Assembly: GCF_000190535.1 (NCBI RefSeq)
Contig: NC_015160.1
Location: 4,092,001 to 4,156,000 of the forward strand
DNA length: 64,000 nt
Direction of reading: 5' to 3'
Source: Odoribacter splanchnicus DSM 20712
GTDB taxonomy: Bacteria > Bacteroidota > Bacteroidia > Bacteroidales > Marinifilaceae
The notes under the pieces were generated by a model. That model was not told the origin of the DNA. It saw only the letters and a program-made list of their open reading frames with translations, and did not search any database. Made by a program: the position numbers and the translations under genes. This document shows, piece after piece, positions 18,579 to 28,256 of this stretch (position 1 is its first letter; every line of letters begins with the position of its first letter).

Positions 18579-21011
18579 ATGAAAAAAAATCGGATTATTA
18601 TTTTTTTATTTATCGGCCTCTGTTGTGCCGGTAAGGTATTTTCGCAAGAGAGGTTACCTGAATATTTGCAGGCAGAAAAGTTTACCGGAGATAAGCTGAA
18701 GAATATGTTGTTTTCTACTTTGGTCGATCCGCATTGGTTTCAGAAAGGAAATCGTTTCTGGTTCGAGTATAAAACGAGTGAAGGAACTTTTTGGTATGTG
18801 GTCGATCCGGCTGCGCGTACCAAAAATCTGCTGTTCGACCGGGATGAACTGGCTGCTCAGCTGACAGAGATCGTTCATGATCCTTTCGAGGCCCGTCATC
18901 TGCCGGTACGTAATCTCAAGGCAAAAGAAGATGGCCGGACATTTACTTTTGAGGTGGAATCTTCGCAAGAAGTGAAACCGAAAAAAGAGGAGAAAGACAA
19001 GAAGAAAGGAGAAAAAGAAGTCTTTTATTTCTCTTATGATTATCCTTCCCGTAAACTTACTCATCTGAAAGGACAGGAAAAGGAACCGAAAAAATTGGGA
19101 TGGGGAAATTTTTCTCCCGATGGCCAGACGGTGATATATGCTAAGGATTGTAACCTTTTCCGGATGAGTCGGGAAGATTATGAGAAAGCCCGGAAAAACG
19201 AGAAGGACAGTACGATTCTCGAGATTCAATTGACACAAGACGGAGTGAAGGATTTCGGTTATGGCATTCCTTACAGTATGTTGAATACCGATACGCTTTG
19301 CAACGGTAAACGCCGGCGGGTATCGGGATGTTGGTCTCCCGATTCCAGACACTTTGCGGTAACGGTATCCGACGACCGGGCAGTAAAGGAATTGTGGGTG
19401 ATCAATTCTATCGCTCAGCCACGTCCTACGTTGGAAACTTATAAATATCAGATGCCTGGAGAGATGGAAGCCCCTGAGGAGCATCTTTATGTATTCGATA
19501 TGCAGAATAATGTTCGTAAGGAAATAAAAGTAGCGGCGTTTAAAAATCAAAATTTGAGTTTATCCTATAAACCTGCAGAACAGAAACAGCGGGACATGGA
19601 GTATGTATCACCGGTTTGGCTGGGAGATAACGACCGTTTTTTTCTGGTTCGTAGTAGCCGGGACCTTCATCGTATTGATATCTGCTCTTATACGATCGGG
19701 CAGGATTCGATTGTGCCGATTATTCAGGAGCGGATGAATACTTATCAGGAAACGCGGCCTTTGGCTGTCTTGAATAAGGGTAAGGAGTTGATTCATTGGA
19801 GTGAACGTGACGGATGGGCTCATTTATATTTATACGATGATCAGGGAAATCTTAAAAACCGGATCACGAAAGGCCCCTGGCATGTGGAGCAGGTGCTGAA
19901 AGTGGATGAAGCTACACGGACGATCTATTTTGTGGGGAATGGTAAGGAAGAGGGAGAAAATCCGTATTATGAACAGTTGTATAAAGTGAATGTAAATGGG
20001 AGTGGACTGAAACGGATAACAAAAGGGGAGTATTTTCATAAAGTAAAAATAGATGACGATGCCCGTTTCGTTGTGGATAATTATTCGAGGGTGAATACGA
20101 TTCCTTGTGCCGATCTGTTAGACCGGGAGGGGAATAAAGTGATGACTATCCAGGAGAGTGATTTTTCGCAATTGAAAGCGGCCGGTTATCGGTTTCCGGA
20201 ACCTTTTGTCGTCAAGGCTGCCGATGGGGTGACGGATTTATACGGGGTGATGTATAAACCTTACGATTTCGATTCGACCAAGGTATATCCCATTATCGAT
20301 TATGTTTATCCGGGCCCCCAGGTTGAAGCTGTATATTACCCTTTTACCCGGATGAGTGTACGGACGGATCGTTTGGCTCAGGCCGGATTCATTGTGATTT
20401 CAGTAGGACAGCGGGGTGGACATCCTTCCCGCTCCAAATGGTATCATAATTATGGTTATGGGAATATGCGTGATTATCCTTTGGCCGATCATAAGGTGGC
20501 CGTCGAACAATTGGCTGCCCGCCATAAGTTTATAGATATCGACAGAGTCGGCATACACGGTCATTCGGGAGGTGGCTTTATGTCTACAGCTGCAATTTGT
20601 CAATATCCCGATTTTTATAAAGCTGCGGTATCCTGTGCCGGGAACCACGACAACCGGATTTATAACCGTTGGTGGAGCGAGACACATCATGGCGTGAAAG
20701 AGGTCGTTTCGGAAAAAGGAGATACTACTTTTGTTTATAAAATAGCTACGAATCCCGAAATTGTTAAGCAATTGAAAGGTCATTTGATGCTTGTACATGG
20801 TGATATCGATAATAATGTCCATGATGCGAATACGATCCGTGTTGTGAATGCTTTGATCCGGGCTAATAAGCGTTTCGAGATGCTGATTCTTCCGGGGCAA
20901 CGTCATAGTTTCGGAGATATGGACGAATATTTCTATTGGCGGCTGGTGGATTTCTTTTCTGAGCATCTTAAAGGTCAAAAAGAAACTTCGGTCGATATTC
21001 CGAGACGCTAA
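18579..21011 (+). CDS. S9 family peptidase (dipeptidyl-peptidase IV-like)
   Basis: An 810-residue exported protein: signal peptide (IIIFLFIGLCCAGKVFSQ), a beta-propeller N-terminal two thirds, then an alpha/beta-hydrolase domain. Catalytic triad: Ser663 in GHSGGGF, Asp742 in HGDIDNNV, His776 in GQRHSFGD. It should cleave dipeptides or oligopeptides, often after proline, in the periplasm. An unusual Lys/Glu-rich stretch (EVKPKKEEKDKKKGEKE, about residues 130-147) interrupts the propeller. It ends in a strong hairpin. Confidence 0.92.
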   Translation: MKKNRIIIFLFIGLCCAGKVFSQERLPEYLQAEKFTGDKLKNMLFSTLVDPHWFQKGNRFWFEYKTSEGTFWYVVDPAARTKNLLFDRDELAAQLTEIVHDPFEARHLPVRNLKAKEDGRTFTFEVESSQEVKPKKEEKDKKKGEKEVFYFSYDYPSRKLTHLKGQEKEPKKLGWGNFSPDGQTVIYAKDCNLFRMSREDYEKARKNEKDSTILEIQLTQDGVKDFGYGIPYSMLNTDTLCNGKRRRVSGCWSPDSRHFAVTVSDDRAVKELWVINSIAQPRPTLETYKYQMPGEMEAPEEHLYVFDMQNNVRKEIKVAAFKNQNLSLSYKPAEQKQRDMEYVSPVWLGDNDRFFLVRSSRDLHRIDICSYTIGQDSIVPIIQERMNTYQETRPLAVLNKGKELIHWSERDGWAHLYLYDDQGNLKNRITKGPWHVEQVLKVDEATRTIYFVGNGKEEGENPYYEQLYKVNVNGSGLKRITKGEYFHKVKIDDDARFVVDNYSRVNTIPCADLLDREGNKVMTIQESDFSQLKAAGYRFPEPFVVKAADGVTDLYGVMYKPYDFDSTKVYPIIDYVYPGPQVEAVYYPFTRMSVRTDRLAQAGFIVISVGQRGGHPSRSKWYHNYGYGNMRDYPLADHKVAVEQLAARHKFIDIDRVGIHGHSGGGFMSTAAICQYPDFYKAAVSCAGNHDNRIYNRWWSETHHGVKEVVSEKGDTTFVYKIATNPEIVKQLKGHLMLVHGDIDNNVHDANTIRVVNALIRANKRFEMLILPGQRHSFGDMDEYFYWRLVDFFSEHLKGQKETSVDIPRR

Positions 21012-21017
21012 GGGAGG

Positions 21018-21090
21018 ATAAGCAAAGCAGTTTCCGGTATTCGTGTTCAGGGACCCGAACACGAATACCGGAAACTGCTTTGCTTATTTT
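21018..21090. terminator. 31-bp perfect stem terminator
   Basis: Arms 21018-21048 and 21057-21087 are perfectly complementary with an 8-nt loop, followed by TTTTATTATT. The stem is exceptionally long for an intrinsic terminator. Confidence 0.85.
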
Positions 21091-21240
21091 ATTATTGATT
21101 TTCAGTAGTTTATTTCAATTATTGATAAAAACTGATCGAAATCTAAAAAAAATACTACAAAAAATTTGTATTCTACTGTAAAACCACTACCTTTGTACCG
21201 CTTTCAAATAAGGGTAGCCTGAACGAAAGTAAAAGTGAAT

Positions 21241-21465
<225 letters not shown>

Positions 21466-21540
21466 GTTCTTCAATCTTGGTTTTGGTAATTCATTGATAT
21501 ATAATATAATACAAATATATCGATTTTGGCGTAGAGTGGG

Positions 21541-21558
21541 TTTTGTTACCAATTTGTA
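21541..21558 (+). repeat. 18-bp subterminal repeat, left
   Basis: TTTTGTTACCAATTTGTA, identical to 24974-24991 at the other end of the element, same orientation. Confidence 0.8.
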
Positions 21559-21621
21559 CCCACTTTTATAGCCCTCCATATTATTTAGGCTATTCTCTGT
21601 CAGTCGTTTTTGCTTTATTTT

Positions 21622-22077
21622 ATGGAAATATCAGCTATTTGTCGGAGAGACAGAATTTCAAAACAGAATGAGGTGGCAATAATAATTCGTTTATATCATA
21701 ATGGCATTGTCCGAAAAATTACTTCTGGTTTACGAATTAAAGTCGATTATTGGGATTTCGATAATAACTGCTTGAAGAATGGTATCCCTAATCAGGAACA
21801 TTTGCAATATCTTTTGGATAAACAGATTCAGGAATTTAAAAAACGGGAGTTAGAATATAAAATTCAGGGGAAAAATTATTCGATCGATGATATTATCGGA
21901 ATAAAAAAGAAACCCGCAATGACAGTAGAAGAATACTTTCAAAAAATCATTAACGAATTATCCGATCTTGGACGACTCAATACACGTGATAAATACAAAT
22001 TTACTTTGTCATCACTGAATAAGTTTACACCTGTAATTCGAAAGAATTGCTATAATTTTGACTACAAGATAGAATAA
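21622..22077 (+). pseudogene. Tyrosine integrase, N-terminal fragment
   Basis: 151 residues from ATG 21622. It contains the arm-DNA-binding domain (AICRRDRISKQNEVAIIIRLY ... SGLRIKVDYWDFDNN) and the start of the SAM-like core-binding domain (AMTVEEYFQKIINELSDLGR ... KYKFTLSSLNKF), then stops. Intact Bacteroidetes integrases have about 400 residues; the catalytic R-H-R-Y domain is absent. The truncation point falls where such proteins continue into the core-binding helices, so this is a remnant. Confidence 0.85.
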
Positions 22078-22121
22078 AACCGGTTTCATATTCTATAATT
22101 TGTGGTACTAAATTTAATGTC

Positions 22122-23795
22122 ATGAAAAAAATTCTTTTATTTATTCCATTCATTTTCTTGTTTGCTGCCTGTTCGCAGGACAATGAAATTATAGCAGAAA
22201 ATGACGATTCAACCAATTTCCCTAAAGAACAGAAAGAAACAGACGGGATGATGGTTTTGGGAGAAAAACTTGAAAACCCGTATTCGATAGCGAATATGGA
22301 AAAGGCTTATGCCGACTTGATAAAAACCCGGGCTGCCGGAGATTTCAAGATAGAAACAACAGATTTATATGTGCGTTTTTTACCTAAAGATTCCACTGAA
22401 TTATTGGAGTTACAAAAGGATACCCTTCTGGAATTATTCGATTATCCTTTGGATTATGATATTGAGGTCGAAGGTACATATTACCATGATCCAAGTATTC
22501 CGGAAGGACAAATCACTTGGTTGTATACCACTGTAAAGCCCGATTATGAATTTCCGGCAATACAATATGAAATTTTGGAAAAATGCTTTATTCCCAATGA
22601 AGATGACTTGGATGATGAATGGATTGATGACGGAATAGACGATAGCGTTGAAACACGTGCTGGAGATATGAGTTTTGCTGAATTGCTCGAACAAAAGGCT
22701 TTTGAAAATGCAGGATTGATTAAAAAATTTGAAAGCAAGTTCAACGAACCGGAAACACGGTCATGGAAAAGGAAACGTCCTACCGGTACCCTAAAAGTGT
22801 ATGATACCTATTTAAGGAGGGATGTTCCTGTTAAAGGAGTCAAGGTACGTTGTCATACCGTTGTCAAATGGTCTACGGCGTTCACCGATGAAAACGGTTA
22901 TTATAGCATGGGAAGTAAATTCCGTATCGGACCGCACTATGCAGTTGTATTTGACAATTCACAAGGCTTTACTATCTGGGGAAATTGGGGACCTTTTGCA
23001 GCGGCCAATTACAATATGGGATGGCATTCAAAAGGAGGACATGACCGGACTTTCGGAACTAATGCAAAAGCATGGGATTGGTGTTCTGTGAACAATGCGG
23101 GCTTTGAATATTATCAGAATGCCAAAAAAGACGGTATCGGACTACCACCACACAATCCCAGAATCTGGGTTTTCAGACATCAATCCAATGCAAGTTGTGC
23201 TCCAAGGCTCCGGCGTGTATGGCATCCTATCGGTTATAGCTCAAATTCAGGATGGTCTAACTTTTTTATCAATATTACTGCTGGAAGGTTATTGACATAT
23301 ACAAATACTCTTCTTAAATTTGCTTTGCCGGATATTGTCATTGGAACAGGAGGTGGTTATAATACATACGATATATATGAAAGTGTAAATCATGAATTAT
23401 CCCATGCCAGCCATTTCAACAAAGTGGGAAGTGCTTTTTGGGCAAAATATGTCAATTATATCATTACGTATGGCAAAAAATATGACCACCCTTATGGAGA
23501 TGCAAGTTGTAATAATTCAGGTTTTTGTGGAGTTGGTGAAATGTGGGGATATGCGATGGGATATATTCGAACTTACGAAAAATATCAACAAAAACCCAAA
23601 AATGGTCAAAGTAAATGGTTCCAACCAAATTTATTATATGATCTCATGACAGAAAAGATTTTAACCAAAAAACAGATTTTTGATTGTTTGTCTTCAGATG
23701 TCACTTCACATGCTCTTTTGAAGCAAAAGATGATTTCAAGATATCCTTCAAAGAAAGATTCAATAATTGCCAAATTCAGCAGGTATGGATTTTAA
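22122..23795 (+). CDS. Lipoprotein with zinc-metallopeptidase-like HELSH motif
   Basis: 557 residues with a lipoprotein signal (lipobox LFAAC). The N-terminal third is an acidic region with no family I recognise; around residues 221-290 is a carboxypeptidase-regulatory-like beta-sandwich (GTLKVYDTYLRRDVPVKGVKV ... TDENGYYSM); the C-terminal third has HELSHASHF (HEXXH at 424-428) and a downstream GEMWG (Glu473) that may supply a third ligand. It is thus likely a surface or periplasmic zincin, though activity is inference. Only 44 bp after the integrase fragment, it is cargo of the tRNA-Thr element. Confidence 0.7.
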   Translation: MKKILLFIPFIFLFAACSQDNEIIAENDDSTNFPKEQKETDGMMVLGEKLENPYSIANMEKAYADLIKTRAAGDFKIETTDLYVRFLPKDSTELLELQKDTLLELFDYPLDYDIEVEGTYYHDPSIPEGQITWLYTTVKPDYEFPAIQYEILEKCFIPNEDDLDDEWIDDGIDDSVETRAGDMSFAELLEQKAFENAGLIKKFESKFNEPETRSWKRKRPTGTLKVYDTYLRRDVPVKGVKVRCHTVVKWSTAFTDENGYYSMGSKFRIGPHYAVVFDNSQGFTIWGNWGPFAAANYNMGWHSKGGHDRTFGTNAKAWDWCSVNNAGFEYYQNAKKDGIGLPPHNPRIWVFRHQSNASCAPRLRRVWHPIGYSSNSGWSNFFINITAGRLLTYTNTLLKFALPDIVIGTGGGYNTYDIYESVNHELSHASHFNKVGSAFWAKYVNYIITYGKKYDHPYGDASCNNSGFCGVGEMWGYAMGYIRTYEKYQQKPKNGQSKWFQPNLLYDLMTEKILTKKQIFDCLSSDVTSHALLKQKMISRYPSKKDSIIAKFSRYGF

Positions 23796-24243
23796 ATTAT
23801 TTTGGGTAGGTATATTTATATTTTTGATAGCCTGTAATCCATCAGATTATAGAGATCCGAGAAATAAATGTGAATGGTTCTTAAAAAATAGTACCGGTAG
23901 TACTATTATTCTATTGAAAAATTTCGATTCGCCAAATTACAATATTGTTCCTAATGATAGTACTATTACTGTATATGGAGCTGGGATCTCCAGTTTTGAA
24001 GAGACACCCGATATGTTCAATTGGATTTTAGATGCTATTGTCTTAGAGGATTCATTAACAATTTTTGATTCGAATAATGTCCTCCTTAGAACTTGGGTTC
24101 AATCTCAACGGAATGATTCCGGTAAGCAATTTTTCAATGAGCAGTATTGGCAAAAGCGGGAATGGAAAGAGGGGAAATATACGTATCACGAATGGACGTT
24201 TGAATTGCTTCCAGAAGACCTTGAAATCAAAGAACAAGATTAA
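23785..24243 (+). CDS. Small lipoprotein, unknown
   Basis: 152 residues from ATG 23785 (MDFKLFWVGIFIFLIACNPS, lipobox LIAC). It overlaps the preceding gene by 11 bp, suggesting translational coupling. The mature part is a mixed-strand protein with many Asn/Asp/Ser and a Trp-rich C-terminal segment (NEQYWQKREWKEGKYTYHEW). No family recognised; probably works with the HELSH lipoprotein. Confidence 0.65.
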   Translation: MDFKLFWVGIFIFLIACNPSDYRDPRNKCEWFLKNSTGSTIILLKNFDSPNYNIVPNDSTITVYGAGISSFEETPDMFNWILDAIVLEDSLTIFDSNNVLLRTWVQSQRNDSGKQFFNEQYWQKREWKEGKYTYHEWTFELLPEDLEIKEQD

Positions 24244-24339
24244 CCATAGCATTAATAAACTATTCTTAGACATTCTCTAAGATACGTCACATGAAAACGA
24301 ACCCTAAAAGTTTTTTTTAGGAGATTCAATTTAATACAA

Positions 24340-24726
24340 ATGATAATAATACAATGGTTATTAGTAACACCTTTAGTTCCTTCTTCTCGATTTAGCCTTC
24401 TAAGATTATCCGTAGATGTTTGTATTGTTGCTTATCTGTTGATATTTTGCACATATTACAAGGTATTTCCTCGTAAAAAACTTAAACGGTTTTGGATTCC
24501 ATACCTATTATACATGATAGGAGTATATTTATATATCGTTTCTGAGAATGATTGGGATTTCTCTATTGTAACAATAGATTATTACATGCTGTTGGGTTGG
24601 CTAATACCCTTAGGTGGACTTTGTTTCTTTGCTGTGATGTTTATCTATTATTATTTTACTTTAAAACGGAGTATACTAAAAGTAATACGCTACGTGTTTA
24701 GTGGAGGTATTTTTAAGCAGATATAA
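24340..24726 (+). CDS. Small membrane protein, unknown
   Basis: 128 residues with about four hydrophobic segments (around 3-18, 24-41, 51-67 and 83-108). Low GC, like the rest of the element. No family recognised. It is the last gene before the right attachment repeat. Confidence 0.5.
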   Translation: MIIIQWLLVTPLVPSSRFSLLRLSVDVCIVAYLLIFCTYYKVFPRKKLKRFWIPYLLYMIGVYLYIVSENDWDFSIVTIDYYMLLGWLIPLGGLCFFAVMFIYYYFTLKRSILKVIRYVFSGGIFKQI

Positions 24727-25064
24727 ATACCACTTAAAAATAAACCTTTAAGCTGAATCGAGTTCAACAATACATCTTGGATTAAAAGTTTTCAATTTAA
24801 ATCAAGCATTATGGACACCAGTTAAAACCGTCGGAAAAGCCCTCTTTAGAAGAGAATTTTACCAATCGCATTTCAGGGAATTTATATTAAGAAATAAATA
24901 GGGTGAAGTGCGACATAGATTTTTAGATAATTAATTTGTTTAATTTGCACTGACATATTGGCATAAATACTAATTTTGTTACCAATTTGTAACCGTTATT
25001 GTTTGTTCTGAAACTAATGTGTTGTTATATAGCATATTAGTGGGTGTCTGGCGTGATGGAATTG
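24727..25064. other. Gene-free right end of the element
   Basis: No convincing open frame. Contains the 18-bp repeat TTTTGTTACCAATTTGTA at 24974-24991 in the same orientation as the left copy. AT-rich. Confidence 0.6.
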
Positions 25065-25109
25065 TCCTTGGTAAGGAAGAGGTCGTGAGTTCAAATCTCA
25101 CTAACAGCT
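25065..25109 (+). pseudogene. tRNA-Thr 3' fragment
   Basis: The last 45 nt of tRNA-Thr, from inside the anticodon stem to the 3' end. It lacks the acceptor 5' strand and D-arm, so it is not a functional tRNA; it is the displaced end left by integration. Confidence 0.9.
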
Positions 25110-25154
25110 CTGGGGAAAGTCTGCAAAAGCAGGCTTTTTTAAAATACTCGAAAT

Positions 25155-25226
25155 GGCGCTATCGTCTAGGGGTTAGGACGTAAGATTCTCATTCTTAAAA
25201 CAGGGGTTCGATTCCCCTTAGCGCTA
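25155..25226 (+). tRNA. tRNA-Glu(CTC), copy 2
   Basis: Identical in sequence to the tRNA at 21358-21429. The upstream DNA differs beyond the repeat, so expression may depend on element or read-through promoters. Confidence 0.93.
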
Positions 25227-25280
25227 CACTCAAAAGAACTGACTGAAGTCGGTTCTTTTTTGTATTTAATTTATTCCGAT

Positions 25281-26216
25281 ATGAATCTGATGAAATTGAA
25301 AGGCCATAGCTCGATGTTGGGGGCTAATGTGATGTGGGGATTGATGTCTCCCGTGGCAAAATTTGTGATGGTAGGAGGTGCGGTTACTCCTCTCGTTGTA
25401 ACTGATCTAAGGATTACGGGGGCTATGGTGCTGTTTTGGATCGCTTCATTCTTTCAGAAACCTGAACGGGTGGCTCCTAAAGATTTATTAAAATTGTTGG
25501 GGGCATCTCTCCTGGCTATTGTTTTTAATCAGGGATGTTTTATTTTCGGGGTAGGACTGACTTCTCCGGTGGATGCTTCCATCATCACCACCAGTATGCC
25601 TTTGCTCGCCATGGTTTTAGCGGCGATTTATTTGAAAGAACCGATAACAGGAAAAAAAGTACTGGGGATTGCAGTCGGAGCTACCGGGGCGTTGTTGCTG
25701 ATTTTAGGGAGCCATCAGGTTTCGGAGGCTAAAGCGGCTGGAAATCATTATATCTGGGGAGATTTATTGGTGCTGTTGGCACAATTTAGTTATGCTCTTT
25801 ATTTTGTGTTGTTTAAAAATTTTGTGAATAAATATTCCTTGATTACCATTATGAAATGGATGTTTACCTATGCTTTTATTTGTGCTTTACCCTTCTCTTA
25901 TAATGATTTGCTCCATACGGAGTGGAAGAGTTTACAAAACACTGAAATCGGAGCATTGGTATTTATCGTGGTGGGGAGTACTTTTATTAGTTATGTGTTG
26001 ATAGTCATCGGGCAAAAAAATCTACGCCCGACTGTTGCCGGTATGTATAATTATGTTCAGCCTTTGGTGGCTAGTATTGTTGCTGTGTGTTGGGGGATGG
26101 ATACTTTTAATTTTGTGAAAATCATTTCAGTCGCTTTGATATTCGGAGGGGTCTATCTGGTAACCAATAGCCGGAGTAAAGCAGAAATGGAGGCTGTTGT
26201 AGCGGATAAAAATTAA
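25281..26216 (+). CDS. EamA/DMT family transporter
   Basis: 311 residues from ATG 25281, with about ten hydrophobic segments in two EamA repeats (first SMLGANVMWGLMSPVAKFV, second GDLLVLLAQFSYALYFVLFKNFV). The family exports small metabolites or amino acids; the substrate is not predictable. The start lies 19 bp after the right direct repeat. Confidence 0.88.
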   Translation: MNLMKLKGHSSMLGANVMWGLMSPVAKFVMVGGAVTPLVVTDLRITGAMVLFWIASFFQKPERVAPKDLLKLLGASLLAIVFNQGCFIFGVGLTSPVDASIITTSMPLLAMVLAAIYLKEPITGKKVLGIAVGATGALLLILGSHQVSEAKAAGNHYIWGDLLVLLAQFSYALYFVLFKNFVNKYSLITIMKWMFTYAFICALPFSYNDLLHTEWKSLQNTEIGALVFIVVGSTFISYVLIVIGQKNLRPTVAGMYNYVQPLVASIVAVCWGMDTFNFVKIISVALIFGGVYLVTNSRSKAEMEAVVADKN

Positions 26217-26328
26217 CTTGCTGTAGGAAGAAAAAAGAGAAACGGACCGAAAGCGGGATGAAAGGTCCGTCCCGGAATCCGGAATTAAAATTTATCGGAA
26301 AAGTACCTGTTTTTTCTTTAGAAAGTAG

Positions 26329-26336
26329 TATTTTTG
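26329..26336 (+). promoter_or_regulatory. Putative -7 box for the MarC gene
   Basis: TATTTTTG about 80 bp before the ATG at 26416; no distinct -33 box. Confidence 0.4.
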
Positions 26337-26415
26337 TTGTCTTAAATTTAACTGCGAAGGGTTTGATTGTTTTATTTTAAACAAAACGGCTCTTTTGTTG
26401 ATAAAAATACACACG

Positions 26416-27006
26416 ATGGACATTTATTTTAGCTTTAAAGAAATTATCAGTGCTTTTATGGTACTGTTTGCTGTAATCGATATTCTGGGAGCCATTCCGA
26501 TTATCATTAGTTTGCGTGAAAAGAATCAGAAAATAGAGGCTGGAAAGGCAGCTATTATTTCTTTTGTTATATTAGTAGCCTTTTTGTTTATCGGGCAGGC
26601 ATTATTGGGATTATTCAATGTCGATATTTCTTCTTTTGCCGTTGCCGGTGCTTTGGTGTTGCTGGTTTTAGCGGTAGAGATGATCTTCGGTGTCGAGATA
26701 TTTAAAAACGATAGTCCTTGCGGGTCGGCTACGATCGTTCCGCTGGTATTTCCTTTGATTGCCGGGGCGGCTTCGTTTACCACTTTGTTGTCGTTGCGGG
26801 CGGAATATAATATTCTCAATATCATCATCGCTGTCGCGATGAATATGGCATTGGTGTATCTAGTATTGCGCTATGTGTATTATGTAGAACGTCTGTTCGG
26901 TAAAAGCGGAGTGTACGTAATGCGTAAATTATTCGGTATTATCTTGTTGGCAATAGCCGTTCGCTTATTTACCTCTAATCTGACTTCTTTGATCGGTAGT
27001 TTTTGA
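26416..27006 (+). CDS. MarC family integral membrane protein
   Basis: 196 residues from ATG 26416 (MDIYFSFKEIISAFMVLFAVID). About six membrane segments, with the MarC signature near AVIDILGAIPIIISL and SGSATIVPLVFPLIAG-like loop (here CGSATIVPLVFPLIAGAAS). Function is unclear; E. coli MarC was once linked to multidrug resistance and is now regarded as unresolved. Confidence 0.88.
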   Translation: MDIYFSFKEIISAFMVLFAVIDILGAIPIIISLREKNQKIEAGKAAIISFVILVAFLFIGQALLGLFNVDISSFAVAGALVLLVLAVEMIFGVEIFKNDSPCGSATIVPLVFPLIAGAASFTTLLSLRAEYNILNIIIAVAMNMALVYLVLRYVYYVERLFGKSGVYVMRKLFGIILLAIAVRLFTSNLTSLIGSF

Positions 27007-27013
27007 TTGGAAA

Positions 27014-27514
27014 TCAGAGTTTATCGAAAAATTTGATAAAACGGCTTGAAAAGATCAGGAACAATAGCGTCCATAGCAGAAAGCGGCACATTCTGCCGAT
27101 AAACATCAGGATAAAAGTATGGGTTCGTTTCGTCTTATAGAAGCCGAGTGCTACATTCGAAATATCGCCGATAACGGGAATCCAGACCAGGAGTGCCATC
27201 AGGCCCCCGTATTTTTCGATTTTATTTTTCTGTTTCAGCAATTGTTCTTCTTTGATATGGAATAATTTCCGTATCCGGGTGGCATTGCCGGCATAACCGA
27301 CTCCATAAATCACCAATCCTCCGATCCAACCACCGGTTGTCGCTACGAAAAGACAGAGCCAGGGGTTGAATCCCATAGCTAACATACTTACATATAATAG
27401 GTCTGCACCTAAAGGAATAAAAAGTGCAGACAAAAACGAACCGGCAAACAATCCTAAATAGCCATAATGCTCCCAAAATTCGGTGGTCGCTAATATGATA
27501 AAGTCATGTCCCAT
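27014..27514 (-). CDS. VTT/DedA-like (YqaA family) membrane protein
   Basis: 166 residues from ATG 27514; the frame extends upstream without credible coding content. Hydrophobic, with GLFAGSFLSALFIPLGADLLYV and a re-entrant-loop-like ATTGGWIGGLVIYGVGY segment, then IPVIGDISNVALGFYK. Relatives include lipid scramblase-type DedA/VTT proteins. A paralogue is encoded just upstream on the same strand. Confidence 0.85.
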   Translation of the reverse strand: MGHDFIILATTEFWEHYGYLGLFAGSFLSALFIPLGADLLYVSMLAMGFNPWLCLFVATTGGWIGGLVIYGVGYAGNATRIRKLFHIKEEQLLKQKNKIEKYGGLMALLVWIPVIGDISNVALGFYKTKRTHTFILMFIGRMCRFLLWTLLFLIFSSRFIKFFDKL

Positions 27515-27675
27515 TTGCAGAGGTTTGATCGTGCTCTTACAAATACGTAAAGGGGGAAGGAAAGTTGTTGGGACGGTGGAAACGGATAAAACGGTGACGA
27601 CAGATAAAACGGCGAGAGCAAGAGAACAGAAAAAAATAGTGGAAATGGTGAGAGGGGGCGGTAAAGAGAGAAAGT

Positions 27676-28128
27676 TTAAAAAAATCGTTCTCCGTATTGC
27701 AGGTAGAGCCAGGTCCAAAGCAGGAAGCGGGCGAAACGGCCGATTAGCATGTAGATGGCCGAGGCATAAGGTTTGATTTTGTAAAATCCCAGGGCGACGG
27801 CCAATAAGTCACCGATAAGCGGAAGCCAGGTAAACAGGGCCAGCCATACTCCATAACGGTTTATGTTTTTTTTCTGACGGAGGAGCTTTTCTTCCTTCAC
27901 CTTCAGCCAGCGTTCGATCCATTCCCAGCGGCCCAGCCAACCGATCCAGTATGAAGTGAGTCCTCCCAGCCAATTACCGGTTGTGGCGATAACCAGGCAG
28001 GCCCATACATTTCCGCCTAGAGCCAGGATACCCACCAGTAATACATCCGCACTCATCGGAATGAGGGTAGAAGCCAGAAAAGAACCGATAAATAATCCCC
28101 AATATCCTAAATCGATCAATGAATCCAT
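27676..28128 (-). CDS. VTT/DedA-like (YqaA family) membrane protein, paralogue
   Basis: 150 residues with the same pattern as the neighbour: GLFIGSFLASTLIPMSADVLLV, ATTGNWLGGLTSYWIGWLG and LPLIGDLLAVALGFYKIK. The two are diverged tandem duplicates, 161 bp apart. Likely inner-membrane; possibly lipid transport by family analogy. Confidence 0.85.
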   Translation of the reverse strand: MDSLIDLGYWGLFIGSFLASTLIPMSADVLLVGILALGGNVWACLVIATTGNWLGGLTSYWIGWLGRWEWIERWLKVKEEKLLRQKKNINRYGVWLALFTWLPLIGDLLAVALGFYKIKPYASAIYMLIGRFARFLLWTWLYLQYGERFF

Positions 28129-28256
28129 GCGGCAAATTTAGGATTTTCCGGTCAAACCTTTGGGCATTTGTCTTTTACTTTTTACTTTTACGAACAGAAG
28201 TAGGTATAATTAATTTAAGTTCATAAAGTTTGTAGACCGATTTAATTCTGGGTATA

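Larger units (their letters stand above)
21466..25064. mobile_element. Decayed integrative element in tRNA-Thr
   Basis: 3.6 kb between two 197-bp direct repeats. Just inside the left end is a truncated tyrosine integrase; cargo follows on the same strand. An 18-bp sequence (TTTTGTTACCAATTTGTA) occurs near both ends (21541-21558 and 24974-24991), a candidate integrase arm site or subterminal repeat. With its catalytic domain missing the element cannot mobilise itself. The nearly identical repeats argue for a fairly recent insertion, or conversion between the tRNA copies. Confidence 0.75.
25065..25261 (+). repeat. Right 197-bp direct repeat of the tRNA-Thr element
   Basis: Nearly identical to 21268-21465. 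It leads directly into the EamA gene, so this side is probably the original chromosomal junction tRNA-Thr 3' end, tRNA-Glu, EamA. Confidence 0.92.

Noticed and set aside
18654..19550. 298-codon minus-strand open frame inside the S9 peptidase gene
   Set aside because: Shadow of a clear coding gene; composition shows no known domain and no start or operon context.
26242..26270. ACGGACC/GGTCCGT inverted repeat after the EamA gene
   Set aside because: Seven-bp stem with no T-run; not enough for a terminator call.
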